A stretch of 20,042 nucleotides of DNA from Deltaproteobacteria bacterium. GTDB taxonomy: Bacteria; Bdellovibrionota_C; UBA2361; SZUA-149; JAITKM01. A model generated the notes under the pieces. The model did no database searches, was not told the origin of the DNA, and saw only the letters and a list, made by a program, of their open reading frames with translations. Shown piece by piece: positions 7,976 through 16,800 of this stretch (the stretch's first letter is position 1; each line of letters begins with the position of its first letter). A program made the position numbers and the translations under genes. The DNA lies in contig JAITKM010000040.1 of assembly GCA_031278395.1 (NCBI GenBank), positions 1 to 20,042 on the forward strand, written 5' to 3'.

Positions 7976-8039
7976 AAAAATATTTTCAATATTCGTTAGT
8001 TTGCCAGACCTCAAAAAACAAAACTCATGGCAGATAAAT

Positions 8040-8495
8040 TTAATTCCAATGCTTATTAACCCAAGTCGCTTCACGCCGGGCAATACTCCGAGCTAATTTT
8101 ACAGTCTGTCCCTCAACGCTAATTCTACTTAGAGTGCTCAGCTCGGCTAAAAGCTTGTTTTGTTCGCGGCGTCTAAGTTCTATTTCTTTTCGTAGATTAA
8201 AAATAGAAATTTCCAATTTATCCTTATATTGCGCCACCTCTTTCTGTATTAAATCCGCATCTGCTGCTTTAATTCGCATTTGCTCCAACTGTTCAAATTC
8301 CGCCTTAAACTTTACTCTTAAATGTTCTAACTCATTTTGCAAAGCTAACTGTTCATGAAATAATTTTAAACTAGTAGTATTAGTTAATTGTAACTTAGTA
8401 GCTGCGATAACTTTTTGGTTATAGAAAAAATCAAACGCTATAAAACTCACTACTGTAATCATTATCAAAAATAACGCCCCAAGATCTTTTGACAT
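8040..8495 (-). CDS. Membrane-anchored coiled-coil protein
   Basis: This 151-residue protein has a single N-terminal membrane segment (residues ~6-24, GALFLIMITVVSFIAFDFF) followed by a long charged coiled-coil region (~38-125; EQLALQNELEHLRVKF, then KDKLEISIFNLRKEIELRRR) and a short basic C-terminus. It resembles a bitopic membrane protein with the coil outside or inside the membrane depending on insertion. Together with the next, exported coiled-coil gene it forms a pair that could interact. I do not recognise a family; short envelope-associated coiled-coil proteins of this type are poorly defined. A GGTG lies close before the ATG and a TATAAT box is about 40 bp upstream. Confidence 0.6.
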   Translation of the reverse strand: MSKDLGALFLIMITVVSFIAFDFFYNQKVIAATKLQLTNTTSLKLFHEQLALQNELEHLRVKFKAEFEQLEQMRIKAADADLIQKEVAQYKDKLEISIFNLRKEIELRRREQNKLLAELSTLSRISVEGQTVKLARSIARREATWVNKHWN

Positions 8496-8533
8496 ATTTC
8501 ACCAAATTTTTATTTTAGAGGTTCCCTTTATCC

Positions 8534-8561
8534 ATTATAAAGACAACTTTTTAAAACACAA
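8534..8561 (-). promoter_or_regulatory. Candidate promoter of coiled-coil/mutM run
   Basis: On the minus strand a perfect TATAAT box (complement of 8534-8539) has a weak TTGTGT-like -35 about 16 bp before it, 38 bp upstream of the first coiled-coil ATG. The -35 overlaps the T-rich tail of the truA terminator. Confidence 0.45.
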
Positions 8562-8585
8562 ACAAACCTCCCACGAAGAGGGAGG
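8550..8585 (-). terminator. Intrinsic terminator of the ymdB-asd-truA operon
   Basis: Read on the minus strand, CCTCCC and GGGAGG (8580-8585 with 8567-8572) form a perfect 6-bp GC stem with a 7-nt loop, directly followed by TTTGTTTGTGTTTT. It begins about 50 bp after the truA stop codon. A second stem (8587-8596 with 8602-8611, one mismatch, 5-nt loop) lies immediately before it on the same transcript. Confidence 0.8.
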
Positions 8586-8635
8586 CGTCAGCTGCCTACG
8601 TGGCAACTGACAGAGGGAATTAGCCTGCGCTACAG

Positions 8636-9424
8636 TTAATAATATTTTACCCACTCTAAACATAACCCGCAGGCTGGCACAGTTTCACCAGCTGCAGCTC
8701 GACCTAATTCCGACCCCTTAGCTAATAATTCAGCTACTTCCTCAACTGTTTTTTTTCTACGACCAACTGCAACCAAAGTTCCAACCATAATTCGCACCAT
8801 CTGTTTTAAAAATCCACGCCCGACCACAAAATATTGCAAAACTTCATCACTTATTCTAACCAGCTCACTCTGTTCTATGGTTCTGATTGTCGTCTGGCTA
8901 TTACAGTCAGCTGCTCTAAATGCACAAAAATCATGTTTTCCGCAAAATAATTTTGCTGCAACTAACATTGATTTTACATCCAGCTTATTACCTACCAGCC
9001 AACCCAAGCCATTGTCTAAAACTAAATGCTCCGAACGCAGCAGCAATCTATAGCTATAACATTTAGTATGAGGTGTTAGTCTTGAATTAAAATCGTCAGC
9101 TACAATTTGTAGCTGTTTGATAACAATATTTTTATTTACAATTCCATTTAAGGCAATTAGAACTTCACCTAATTCAAACTTTATCTCAGCAGGAACTAAA
9201 AAATCAGCTGTCTGCCCTCGCGCATGAACTCCGGCATCTGTGCGCCCGCTCCCCTGCAGATTAATATAACTAATTGGCTCTAAGAGATGAGTTTTTTTTG
9301 CCAAAGAATTAAAATATATATTAATTGCCCGTTCTAGTTCCTCCTGGATTGTTATGGCATTGGCTTGTCTTTGCCAGCCTGAAAATGCAGACCCCAGATA
9401 TTCGATAGTCAGTAAAATTCTCAT
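8636..9424 (-). CDS. truA: tRNA pseudouridine synthase A
   Basis: This 262-residue enzyme converts uridines 38-40 in the anticodon arm of many tRNAs to pseudouridine. The catalytic motif GSGRTDAGVHARGQ is complete, with the nucleophilic Asp at residue 63. The protein also shows the usual start RILLTIEYLGSAFSGWQRQ, the LTPHTKCYSYRLL segment and the C-terminal GRGFLKQMVRIMVGTLV. Length is normal. Its ATG overlaps the stop of the Asd-like gene by 4 bp (ATGA), so translation of the two is probably coupled. It is the last gene of the operon, before a clear intrinsic terminator. Confidence 0.97.
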   Translation of the reverse strand: MRILLTIEYLGSAFSGWQRQANAITIQEELERAINIYFNSLAKKTHLLEPISYINLQGSGRTDAGVHARGQTADFLVPAEIKFELGEVLIALNGIVNKNIVIKQLQIVADDFNSRLTPHTKCYSYRLLLRSEHLVLDNGLGWLVGNKLDVKSMLVAAKLFCGKHDFCAFRAADCNSQTTIRTIEQSELVRISDEVLQYFVVGRGFLKQMVRIMVGTLVAVGRRKKTVEEVAELLAKGSELGRAAAGETVPACGLCLEWVKYY

Positions 9425-10470
9425 AAGCTATCAACTACAATTTCCGCTATCTGCACGACATTTAAGGCAGAGCCTTTTCTAAGATTATCTGCCACAATCC
9501 ATAAATTTACCCCATTAACAACTGATTCATCGCGTCTAATACGTCCTACATAAACTACATCAGTGCCAGCTAGTTGAATCGGCATTGGATAATCTTTTTT
9601 TACGATATTATCCAAAACTATTATACCTGGACTTTCTAGCAAGGCTTGTTTAAATTCTTCAATTTCAAAACTGTTTTCAGTTTCAATATTCACACTTTCT
9701 GCATAACAAGAAAAAATTGGAACTTGAACTGTGGTAGCTGTAATTTTTAAATCAGCTAAACCTAAAACTTTACGAGTTTCTTCAATTAACTGTTTTTCTT
9801 CTGTAACATAACCATCAACTAAATACTCGCTAGTTTGCGGAATACAGTTAAATGCAATCTGATAGGGGAATTTTTGGGGAGTAATATTTTCTTGATTATA
9901 TAAAGCTCTAGTTTGTTCCCAAAGCTCATCCATGGCTATCTGCCCCACACCAGAAGTTGATTGATAGGTTGAACAAACAACTCGTTTCAGTCCATAATTA
10001 TCTAGGATAGGTTTTAAAATAACAGCCAGCTCAACTACAGCGCTATTAGGAGAAGTTATAATAATATCAGATGTAGTTGTTGTTTCTCGCCGAAGCTTAA
10101 TAAGATTTTTCAGCAATTCACTATTAACTTCTGGAATAGTTAGTAAGACATTTTTATCTAGTCGCCACTGGCTTGCAGTGTCAATTACAATTGCTCCAGC
10201 TGCAAGGGCAAGCGGCACAAATTTTGCGCTCAGAGCATCGCTAACAGCAAATAAAGCCAAATCGATTTCTTTAAAAGAATCTTCTTTTAGGACTTCAACT
10301 GTTATTTCCGCGCCGCCAAACTGAGCGATTTCACCGTCACTCTTTTCGCTAGCAAACAATCTTAAATTATCTGGCTCTACTGGAAAGGCACGTTCTTCAA
10401 AACAGCTTAGTATTTCACGTCCAATAACGCCAGTTGCTCCAATGATTCCAATTTTTATATTTTGCTTCAT
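9421..10470 (-). CDS. Asd-family protein lacking catalytic residues (Usg-like)
   Basis: This 349-residue protein aligns along its length with aspartate-semialdehyde dehydrogenase: NADP-binding GATGVIG (11-17), IDTASQWR, STYQSTSGVG, FPYQIAFNCIPQ, and MPIQLAGTDVVYVGRIR then VADNLRKGSALN. However, the catalytic Cys motif PNCS is PNSA, giving Ser143. The substrate-binding Arg before VP is Gln249 and the acid-base His is Tyr256 (SCYAES where HSES is usual). The Gln of STYQ (170) is kept. Loss of Cys, Arg and His together argues against dehydrogenase activity and matches E. coli Usg, an Asd-like protein also encoded just upstream of truA. Automated annotation would call it asd. It overlaps both neighbours by 4 bp. 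Its function is unknown. Confidence 0.85.
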   Translation of the reverse strand: MKQNIKIGIIGATGVIGREILSCFEERAFPVEPDNLRLFASEKSDGEIAQFGGAEITVEVLKEDSFKEIDLALFAVSDALSAKFVPLALAAGAIVIDTASQWRLDKNVLLTIPEVNSELLKNLIKLRRETTTTSDIIITSPNSAVVELAVILKPILDNYGLKRVVCSTYQSTSGVGQIAMDELWEQTRALYNQENITPQKFPYQIAFNCIPQTSEYLVDGYVTEEKQLIEETRKVLGLADLKITATTVQVPIFSCYAESVNIETENSFEIEEFKQALLESPGIIVLDNIVKKDYPMPIQLAGTDVVYVGRIRRDESVVNGVNLWIVADNLRKGSALNVVQIAEIVVDSL

Positions 10471-11258
10471 AATAATTGCTCATAAATTCGTTCAATTGTC
10501 ATTGCTCGTCCGCTACTTTCGTCGCAACTTACAATAACCCCATTTAAGATTGCCGAGCCTTTTGGAACTTCAAACTTAACTGGCATACCTGTTAAAAACT
10601 TCTTAACTATTGGCTGATAATCAACTCCTAAAATTCCATTTTTCGCTCCGCACATACCCGCATCTGAAATAAACGCCAAACCTTGTGGGAAGATTCTTTC
10701 ATCTGCAGTCTGAACGTGGGTATGGGTTCCGCACAAAGCGGTTACTCGTCCATCTAAAAACCAAGCTAGAGCATTTTTTTCACTTGTGGCTTCAGCATGA
10801 AAATCTATAAAAACTATTTTTTCATCTTTTAATTTATTCTTTAATAAATGATCTATAATTTGGAAGGGACAATCAGTAACTTCATCCATAAAAATACGAC
10901 CAATTAAATTAACAACATTAATGGTAACACCGCTGTCAGTAATAAATTTAGCTAAACCAACGCCTGGCACACCAGTTGGAAAATTAAGCGGTCTAATAAT
11001 TCTTTGTGAATTTTGTTTTAAAAGTTCTGGCGTTTCTCTTCTTTTCCAAACATGGTTGCCAAGTGTGATAATATCAACACCCGCAGTTAGTAGTTCATCT
11101 GCAGTTGAATAGTCGATACCTGTGCCGCCAGCAGCGTTTTCAGCATTAGCGATTACTAAATCTAAAATGTGATGTTTTCGTAAAATTGGAATAAAATGCT
11201 TGACAATCTGACGACCTGGTCGTCCAACAATATCACCTAAAAATAAAATTTTGATCAT
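10467..11258 (-). CDS. ymdB: YmdB-family metallophosphoesterase (TIGR00282)
   Basis: This 263-residue protein has every metal-binding landmark of the YmdB/TIGR00282 family: FLGDIVGRPGR with Asp9, NAENAAGGTG (Glu40, Asn41), TLGNHVWKRRE (Asn68, His69), DFHAEATSEK (His154), and GTHTHVQTADE (His179, His181), then FISDAGMCG. In Bacillus, YmdB is a cyclic-nucleotide phosphodiesterase affecting biofilm and motility decisions; the substrate here is not known. A strong AAAGGAG ribosome site precedes ATG. It is first in the operon and overlaps the Asd-like gene by 4 bp (ATGA), so all three genes are likely translated together. Confidence 0.92.
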   Translation of the reverse strand: MIKILFLGDIVGRPGRQIVKHFIPILRKHHILDLVIANAENAAGGTGIDYSTADELLTAGVDIITLGNHVWKRRETPELLKQNSQRIIRPLNFPTGVPGVGLAKFITDSGVTINVVNLIGRIFMDEVTDCPFQIIDHLLKNKLKDEKIVFIDFHAEATSEKNALAWFLDGRVTALCGTHTHVQTADERIFPQGLAFISDAGMCGAKNGILGVDYQPIVKKFLTGMPVKFEVPKGSAILNGVIVSCDESSGRAMTIERIYEQLL

Positions 11259-11341
11259 TAATCTTTCTCCTTTTCAGAAAAGCCGTTATTGAAATTAGAG
11301 ATAATGTTGGCAGGGCAATTTTTCACTTTCAATATTCTAAA

Positions 11342-11418
<77 letters not shown>

Positions 11419-11435
11419 GCATTAAGCACTGAAAA

Positions 11436-11512
11436 TGGTGGGCGACAAAGGGCTCGAACCTTTGACCCTCGGCTTGTAAGGCCGATGCTCTAGCCAACTG
11501 AGCTAGTCGCCC
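11436..11512 (-). tRNA. tRNA-Val (TAC)
   Basis: Minus-strand cloverleaf: acceptor GGGCGAC pairs with GTCGCCC, D-arm TAGCTCAGTTGGCTAGAG, anticodon stem TCGGC/GCCGA with loop CTTACAA (anticodon TAC), T-loop TTCGAGC, discriminator A and encoded CCA. It is first of the two-tRNA pair. Confidence 0.96.
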
Positions 11513-11529
11513 GTAAAATGAGTTTGCCT

Positions 11530-11556
11530 TGTATAGAAAAAAATAAATTATTGCAA
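11530..11556 (-). promoter_or_regulatory. Candidate promoter of the tRNA pair
   Basis: On the minus strand TTGCAA (complement of 11551-11556) and TATACA (complement of 11530-11535) stand 15 bp apart, 17 bp before the 5' end of tRNA-Val. The spacer is short, so the -35 is uncertain. Confidence 0.4.
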
Positions 11557-11630
11557 ATAGAAAAACACAAATTAACCTATCTATTGCTCTATAAAATATA
11601 ATTATCATAGATATATTAATAAGTTACCCT

Positions 11631-11666
11631 TTTTATTTCTGGTTTTATTTCTGGTTTTATTTCTGG
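11631..11666. repeat. Three tandem 12-bp copies of TTTTATTTCTGG
   Basis: TTTTATTTCTGG occurs three times in a row without change and runs directly into the left arm of hairpin copy 2. A related partial copy, in inverted orientation (CCAGAAATAACCAG), follows the right arm, so the pairing extends past the core hairpin with a 2-nt gap. Confidence 0.85.
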
Positions 11667-11737
11667 TATGGGGTTACTTTCATATGACTTATCCTGAATA
11701 ATAAAGACATATGAAAGTAACCCCATACCAGAAATAA
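11657..11737. repeat. Hairpin repeat, copy 2 (30-bp perfect arms)
   Basis: The left arm 11657-11686 and right arm 11708-11737 are perfect 30-bp complements around a 21-nt loop. The core TGGTATGGGGTTACTTT is shared with the other two copies, but the inner arm (CATATG) is its own. It lies between the tRNA promoter side and the DUF4254 start, about 105 bp before that ATG, so unlike copies 1 and 3 it is not at gene 3' ends. Confidence 0.85.
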
Positions 11738-11842
11738 CCAGAACTTTTTGAATCATGATTTCGTTTCGTTACGTCTAAATAGGAAATTATGTGAAGATAA
11801 TAAATTTAATAATGTCAGGTGTTATAACTCATAATAATCACT

Positions 11843-12472
11843 ATGTTAACAGTAATTGCTAATAATATTTTTATTCAATCCATTGCAGATTATCATCAAA
11901 ATAATGACGTCAATTGTTTAATTAACAACCCATATCCTCAAGAAAGGCTGGAACATCTATTATATTTAAATAACTGGACAAATACTGTTCTCTGGCACTT
12001 AGAAGACCTTGTTCGCAACCCTCAAATTAATCCTCTTGAAGGGTTAGCAATCAAAAGACGAATTGATAAGACTAACCAGTATCGCAATGATATTGCAGAA
12101 TTTATCGATAGCTTCCTGCTCAACAAATACCAAAACATCAAACCTCAGGAGAATGCTAGAATTAATACCGAAACCCCAGCCTGGGCTATTGACCGCTTAT
12201 CAATCCTTGCCCTAAAAATTTATCATATGGAACAAGAAACACTCCGCAAAGATGTTGATAACAATCATATTTTAACCTGCCAACAAAAATTGGAAGTTCT
12301 CTTAAATCAACGCCAAGACTTATCTCAAGCCATAGAAGAATTAATTGAGGATATTGAGGCTGGACGATGTTACATGAAAACTTATAAGCAAATGAAAATG
12401 TATAACGATCCGTCTCTTAACCCTATCTTATATAGCAAAGGACAACACTCTCCTACTCTTACCAGCTGTTAA
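11843..12472 (+). CDS. DUF4254 family protein
   Basis: This 209-residue protein matches DUF4254 throughout: an N-terminal helix with NNPYPQERLEHLLYLNNWTN, then WHLEDLVRNP (51-60), KRRIDKTNQYRNDIAEFID (71-89), NTETPAWAIDRLSILALKIYHM (108-129), a Cys-containing KLEVLLNQRQDL segment, and the ending QMKMYNDPSLNPILY. The family is common in diderm bacteria, often beside lipopolysaccharide or glycosyltransferase genes, with no established activity. Here too glycosyltransferases follow, but on the opposite strand. The gene stands alone, bracketed by two hairpin repeats. No clear ribosome site precedes the ATG. Confidence 0.85.
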   Translation: MLTVIANNIFIQSIADYHQNNDVNCLINNPYPQERLEHLLYLNNWTNTVLWHLEDLVRNPQINPLEGLAIKRRIDKTNQYRNDIAEFIDSFLLNKYQNIKPQENARINTETPAWAIDRLSILALKIYHMEQETLRKDVDNNHILTCQQKLEVLLNQRQDLSQAIEELIEDIEAGRCYMKTYKQMKMYNDPSLNPILYSKGQHSPTLTSC

Positions 12473-12502
12473 TTAGTTTTACGTAACTTTTTCTAGCTTT
12501 TC

Positions 12503-12621
12503 TGGTATAGGGATACTTTCAAGCATGAATTTTAATGAAAATTTAAAAAAATTAGCAATAGAAGTAAATTTTAATAATTTGAAAGCGGTAAAAATAGAAA
12601 GCCAAAAGTAACCCTATACCA
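12503..12621. repeat. Hairpin repeat, copy 3
   Basis: Ends TGGTATAGGGATACTTT (12503-12519) and the complement of TGGTATAGGGTTACTTT (12605-12621) differ at one base. Outer flanks TAGCTTTT and AAGGCTA are also nearly complementary. The AT-rich interior is only partly self-complementary (CTTTCAA with TTGAAAG) and unlike the interiors of copies 1 and 2. It lies between convergent gene ends. Confidence 0.75.
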
Positions 12622-12667
12622 AAGGCTACGAAAATTTCATCCTCTGTTATTCCAGCATGTGCTCCTT

Positions 12668-13819
12668 TTAACTTCTAAAAATTTGTCGTTTTTCATTTCG
12701 ACCAAACTTTTCATAATGGATTAACGGGTTCATTCCTGCCTTGTGAACATCTTGATACAAACTTAAATATTTATTAGTCGAAAATTTTGGGCTAGGGTTA
12801 TAACCTAATTTCCAACCAATTCTATAATAATGTTCAGCCAGTGTAAAATTAGACAAATCATTAGCTTGAGTTAAATATTTTTTTCTATACCAACGAGCCT
12901 TAAAATATTTTGAATTTTTGATAATTAATGACTCCGAAAGATAACGCGCAATAACAGTTTGAGGTCTGGCAAACACTAAACTCAACCACTGGCGACAATA
13001 ATTGAAAGGAATTTTATAAATCCACTTAAGGAAGCTAAGCTGTGGAAATTTATATCCTAAAGCCCTTTTTAACTTAGGAAGATATTTTAAAATAGCATAA
13101 TTATATTCGGCAGCTGGAAAAATATAACATTCTTTTTCAAGTATATAGTTCGGATTGTGATCAGCTACTCCTCGCTCAACTTTGGCTTTAAATTCTGCGT
13201 ATGATTTAGTCCAATAATGATTTAACTGAATACGTTTCACAAAATCATACTGCACAAAATCTCCACTAACTGTCATAAAATTTTCAGTTACTGCTAACTC
13301 CTGATTAAAATAAACATGCCCATGGATATTCGCATGCGCTACTTTCCGAGGATTAACAATGCTTTTAATATGCGTCCCCCTGTTACCTCTAGTATAGTTT
13401 TCAATCACTAAGCCAGAAGGTTGATTAATATGTCCCGCACAATCAAAAATAAACCAATTCAATACTACTGCCGGATATTGCTCATAGCTTTGCAAGAATT
13501 GCGGAATATTTTCATCTTGGAGCGGTACAATAAACTCATCAGCATCAATAATTGCTAACCACCTAGTCTCAGCTTTGCATTTCAAAACAGCATCGTTATA
13601 CACCGAAACTTGCTGTGCCTGACCAGCCCAAGATTCATAAACTACTATTCCCCGATTAATATACGGCTGCAATACTTTCTGGAGATTATCTGTACTTTCA
13701 TTGTCATATAAATAAAAATGCTCAACTCCAACTAACAAGTGATACTCAATCCACTCTTCAATATATGGAGCTTCATCCTTTAAAATTGCGGCAATTGATA
13801 AGTAATAATTGAAACTCAT
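12668..13819 (-). CDS. GT92/DUF23-like glycosyltransferase with C-terminal repeat
   Basis: The first ~250 of 383 residues look like a GT92 (DUF23)-type GT-A glycosyltransferase: AAILKDEAPYIEEWIEYHLL, then GVEHFYLYDNESTD, and the nucleotide-sugar/metal motif IDADEF (91-96). Later come NWFIFDCAGH and the VNPRKV...HGHVY region. After a short linker, residues 302-380 carry a two-part repeat (SKYFKARWY; AEHYYRIGWKLGYNPSPKF; NPLIHYEKFGR) that occurs three more times in the upstream 1299-residue protein. Such WY..PDV..HY..G..EGR repeats accompany glycosyltransferases in other bacteria; their role is not established. It is probably a surface-glycan enzyme, donor and acceptor unknown. The gene follows the large fusion by 28 bp on the same strand. 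Confidence 0.8.
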   Translation of the reverse strand: MSFNYYLSIAAILKDEAPYIEEWIEYHLLVGVEHFYLYDNESTDNLQKVLQPYINRGIVVYESWAGQAQQVSVYNDAVLKCKAETRWLAIIDADEFIVPLQDENIPQFLQSYEQYPAVVLNWFIFDCAGHINQPSGLVIENYTRGNRGTHIKSIVNPRKVAHANIHGHVYFNQELAVTENFMTVSGDFVQYDFVKRIQLNHYWTKSYAEFKAKVERGVADHNPNYILEKECYIFPAAEYNYAILKYLPKLKRALGYKFPQLSFLKWIYKIPFNYCRQWLSLVFARPQTVIARYLSESLIIKNSKYFKARWYRKKYLTQANDLSNFTLAEHYYRIGWKLGYNPSPKFSTNKYLSLYQDVHKAGMNPLIHYEKFGRNEKRQIFRS

Positions 13820-13847
13820 AATTGGTTTATTTTTAGTTTTATTTTAA

Positions 13848-16800
13848 TCAGCGCTTACGTTTGCGTTTGACTTGGTTAGGCAATTGCTGCACTTTAATTT
13901 TACTCTCGATAATTTGCAAACATCTTTCTAAACTTTGCTCAGCATTAAAATGCCTCTCAAAAAGCTCTCTGGATTTTTGACCTATACTTTCTAGCTTTAC
14001 TTTATTTTCTATTATATTCTTTAAAATAGCCGTCAAGCTGGCAACATCCTCACTAGGAAATACAAACCCATTTAGCTCAGACTCGCCAATTAATTCCTTT
14101 TGCCCTACCCTATCCGAAATTATACATGTTTTTCCAAACATCATTGCTTCAGTTACCACAATTGGCAATGGATCCTCGCGTGAAGGACAACACAACACAT
14201 CAATTTGGCTTAATAATTTACGATATTTTTTTTGGTTTTGAATCGCATCCAAAAAATGGATTTGTTTTATCCCGCAAGAAGCCTTTTTAATAGCCTTAGA
14301 AAAATTACTCGCCTCAAGTTTATCTGATCCGATAATCTCAAATTTAGCTTGCTGGCGCAAATTCTCTGGTAATAATTTAATTGCCTCGATAAAAATATCC
14401 TGTCCCTTGCGAGCTGAAATCGCGCCAAGTAAAACAAAATGATAAATCTTTTTCCCATTGCCAATTTTTGCCTGAGTTGGCGTTCGTATTTCAGCACTAA
14501 CATCTGGCACTGGATAGCATAAAACTTTAATATTTGGGTTATACTTAGTTAGGTAATCTTGCGTTAGCTTAGATGGTACATAAATATCTTTTGAATTTCT
14601 TAAAATTTTCTCTAACTCTTCAGGCAGCTGCTGGGGTTGAATATTTTCATGTATCCACCAAATAGCTGGAATGACATGCCTAAAATTCTTATAAATCAAA
14701 TAATTTATATACACATTACAAAGACAAAATTTAAACCCCAACTTCTTATAACGTTGCACAGCATCTTTCTTAGTAAAAGCGTGAGTATGAAGAATCACTG
14801 GAATATTTTCATCTAAAAAAGCCTTTTTTAATTCACCATCCAGAGGAGATAAAACAAAAATTTCAAATCTGTCTTTCAAGATTTTTGCCACATTTAATAA
14901 AGCAATTGGCGCGCCAGTATAATTAAGTAGATGAGTAACTAATAAAATTTTGGTTTTGCTCGTTTGGGCTTTATATTTGGGTGGATAAAAAATACGAAAA
15001 TCATCGACCACACTAAAGACAATACGATTTTCTATGGCTTTATTTTGTTCAAAGTGTAGTAAAGGACAAATCTTGTCTAGCTCATTATAATACTGCACAT
15101 ACTGAGACTGATCGAAATTCAAAGAAGGATTATACCCCTTACGCCAGCCCAAACTAAGATAATGTTGCACTGGATCTAAGCCTAACTTTGCAATCTCTGG
15201 ATAGGTTTCTTTATACCATTTCTTATTAAAATATTTAGATTTGCTCAGCAGCTGATAAGCCTCCGACTCTTGAATAGAATCAAAGCTTAATTTTATTAAA
15301 AAATATTTTAACCAGTTTTGTTGCTTTAAAATTACCTGATTATTAAGCCTTAAAAAATCATCCAATTTTTCTATTCTTTCTTGGAGATGAGTTTCTGCAT
15401 TGTAACTTGCTGAATGAACGCGCCAAAAAGTTAATCTCTCGGCTAAATAAAAAACTGGAAATTTTATTAATAATTGCCTCCACAACCACCAATCCACCCA
15501 AGCTGGAATCAATTCACTATCAAAATTACACTTGAGTAGTTCTGTTCTTTTAATCATCAGGCAAGAAAAAGAAGAAATAACATTAATTCGGAGTTGAGCT
15601 ATATCGATCTTTTGCTTAGTGAATTTAACTGACGTCGCTGCAAGGGTTGCGCTTTTCCCTTGCTCAGCTTGGGCAGGGTTACTATACAAATTTTCAATTA
15701 AAGCCAGATGCCGTTGCATATCTGGGCGTTCAGCTATTTCGCCAAAAGCTTGTAAATTATTAAAAATCAAAATAGGATTTCTAAAGCTATTAATAATTTT
15801 AATTTTTTCTGCTAAGTGATTATTAGTCCAATAATCATCACTTTCACAAAAAGCGACATACTTTCCAGTAGCTTTACTCAAGGCAAGTTGAACACTTTTA
15901 GTAAGTCCATGATTTTTGCCACTTGGATGCAAATACAGGAAAAAATTAGGATATTGTTTCAGATATTTTTTAATCAGAGCTACTGACTTGTCTTTAGAAC
16001 CATCATCCACAATGATAACTTCGAAATTTTTGTAAGTCTGGTTAGCTAATGAATCTAAAGTTTGTTCAAGGTATCTCTCATAATTATAACTTGCGACAAT
16101 AATACTAATTTTAGGATTCTTATTTCTGAATTTACAAACTACCTTATCCAGAATATTCGGTTGATTACTAATCTGTCTTTTACTTACTAAACCACTAATA
16201 CGCCCCTCTTGTTTACCATGCATTTCATAATGCCATAATGGATTTAAGTCTGCCTTTGCTACATCTGGATAAAGTAACAGATACCAAATAGTTGAAAACT
16301 TTGGACTAGGATTATAACCTAACTTCCAGCCAATTTTTGCATAGTGTTCGGCGGGCGACAATTGCTGCTTTTCAGCACCTCTTAAATAGATTCTTTGATA
16401 CCAACGCGCATTAAAAAATTTCGATTTCTGGATAAGCATAATTTCTGACGCAACAGCAGGCTTGCCGATTCTAATCAAACTCTTTAGTCTGAAACTTCTT
16501 AGGTAATAAACAAAGCCGAATAAATTGTTAACCAAGCTTGATAATTTTAACGAACTCTGAGGATACTCTAAACCAGAGATTACTCTATTTTCTCCCCGAC
16601 CAAACTTTTCATAATGCCATAACGGATTTAAACCTGCATTCTTAACGTCAGGATATCGACTAAGATATTCAGAACCACGAAAATATGGGCTAGGATGATA
16701 ACCTAACTTCCACCCCTGATAGTAATAATGTTCAGCGGGCGGCATGCCAGACTCTTGCACGCCAGGATAGGTTCGCAAATACCAATTGGCTAAAAATAAT

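Noticed and set aside
7976-8083. Longer N-terminus for the exported coiled-coil protein
   Set aside because: It would place 36 extra residues before a clean signal peptide and overlap the neighbouring gene.
14267-14503. Second minus-strand frame inside the glycosyltransferase fusion
   Set aside because: Overlaps the conserved GT-B domain in another frame and shows no family features.
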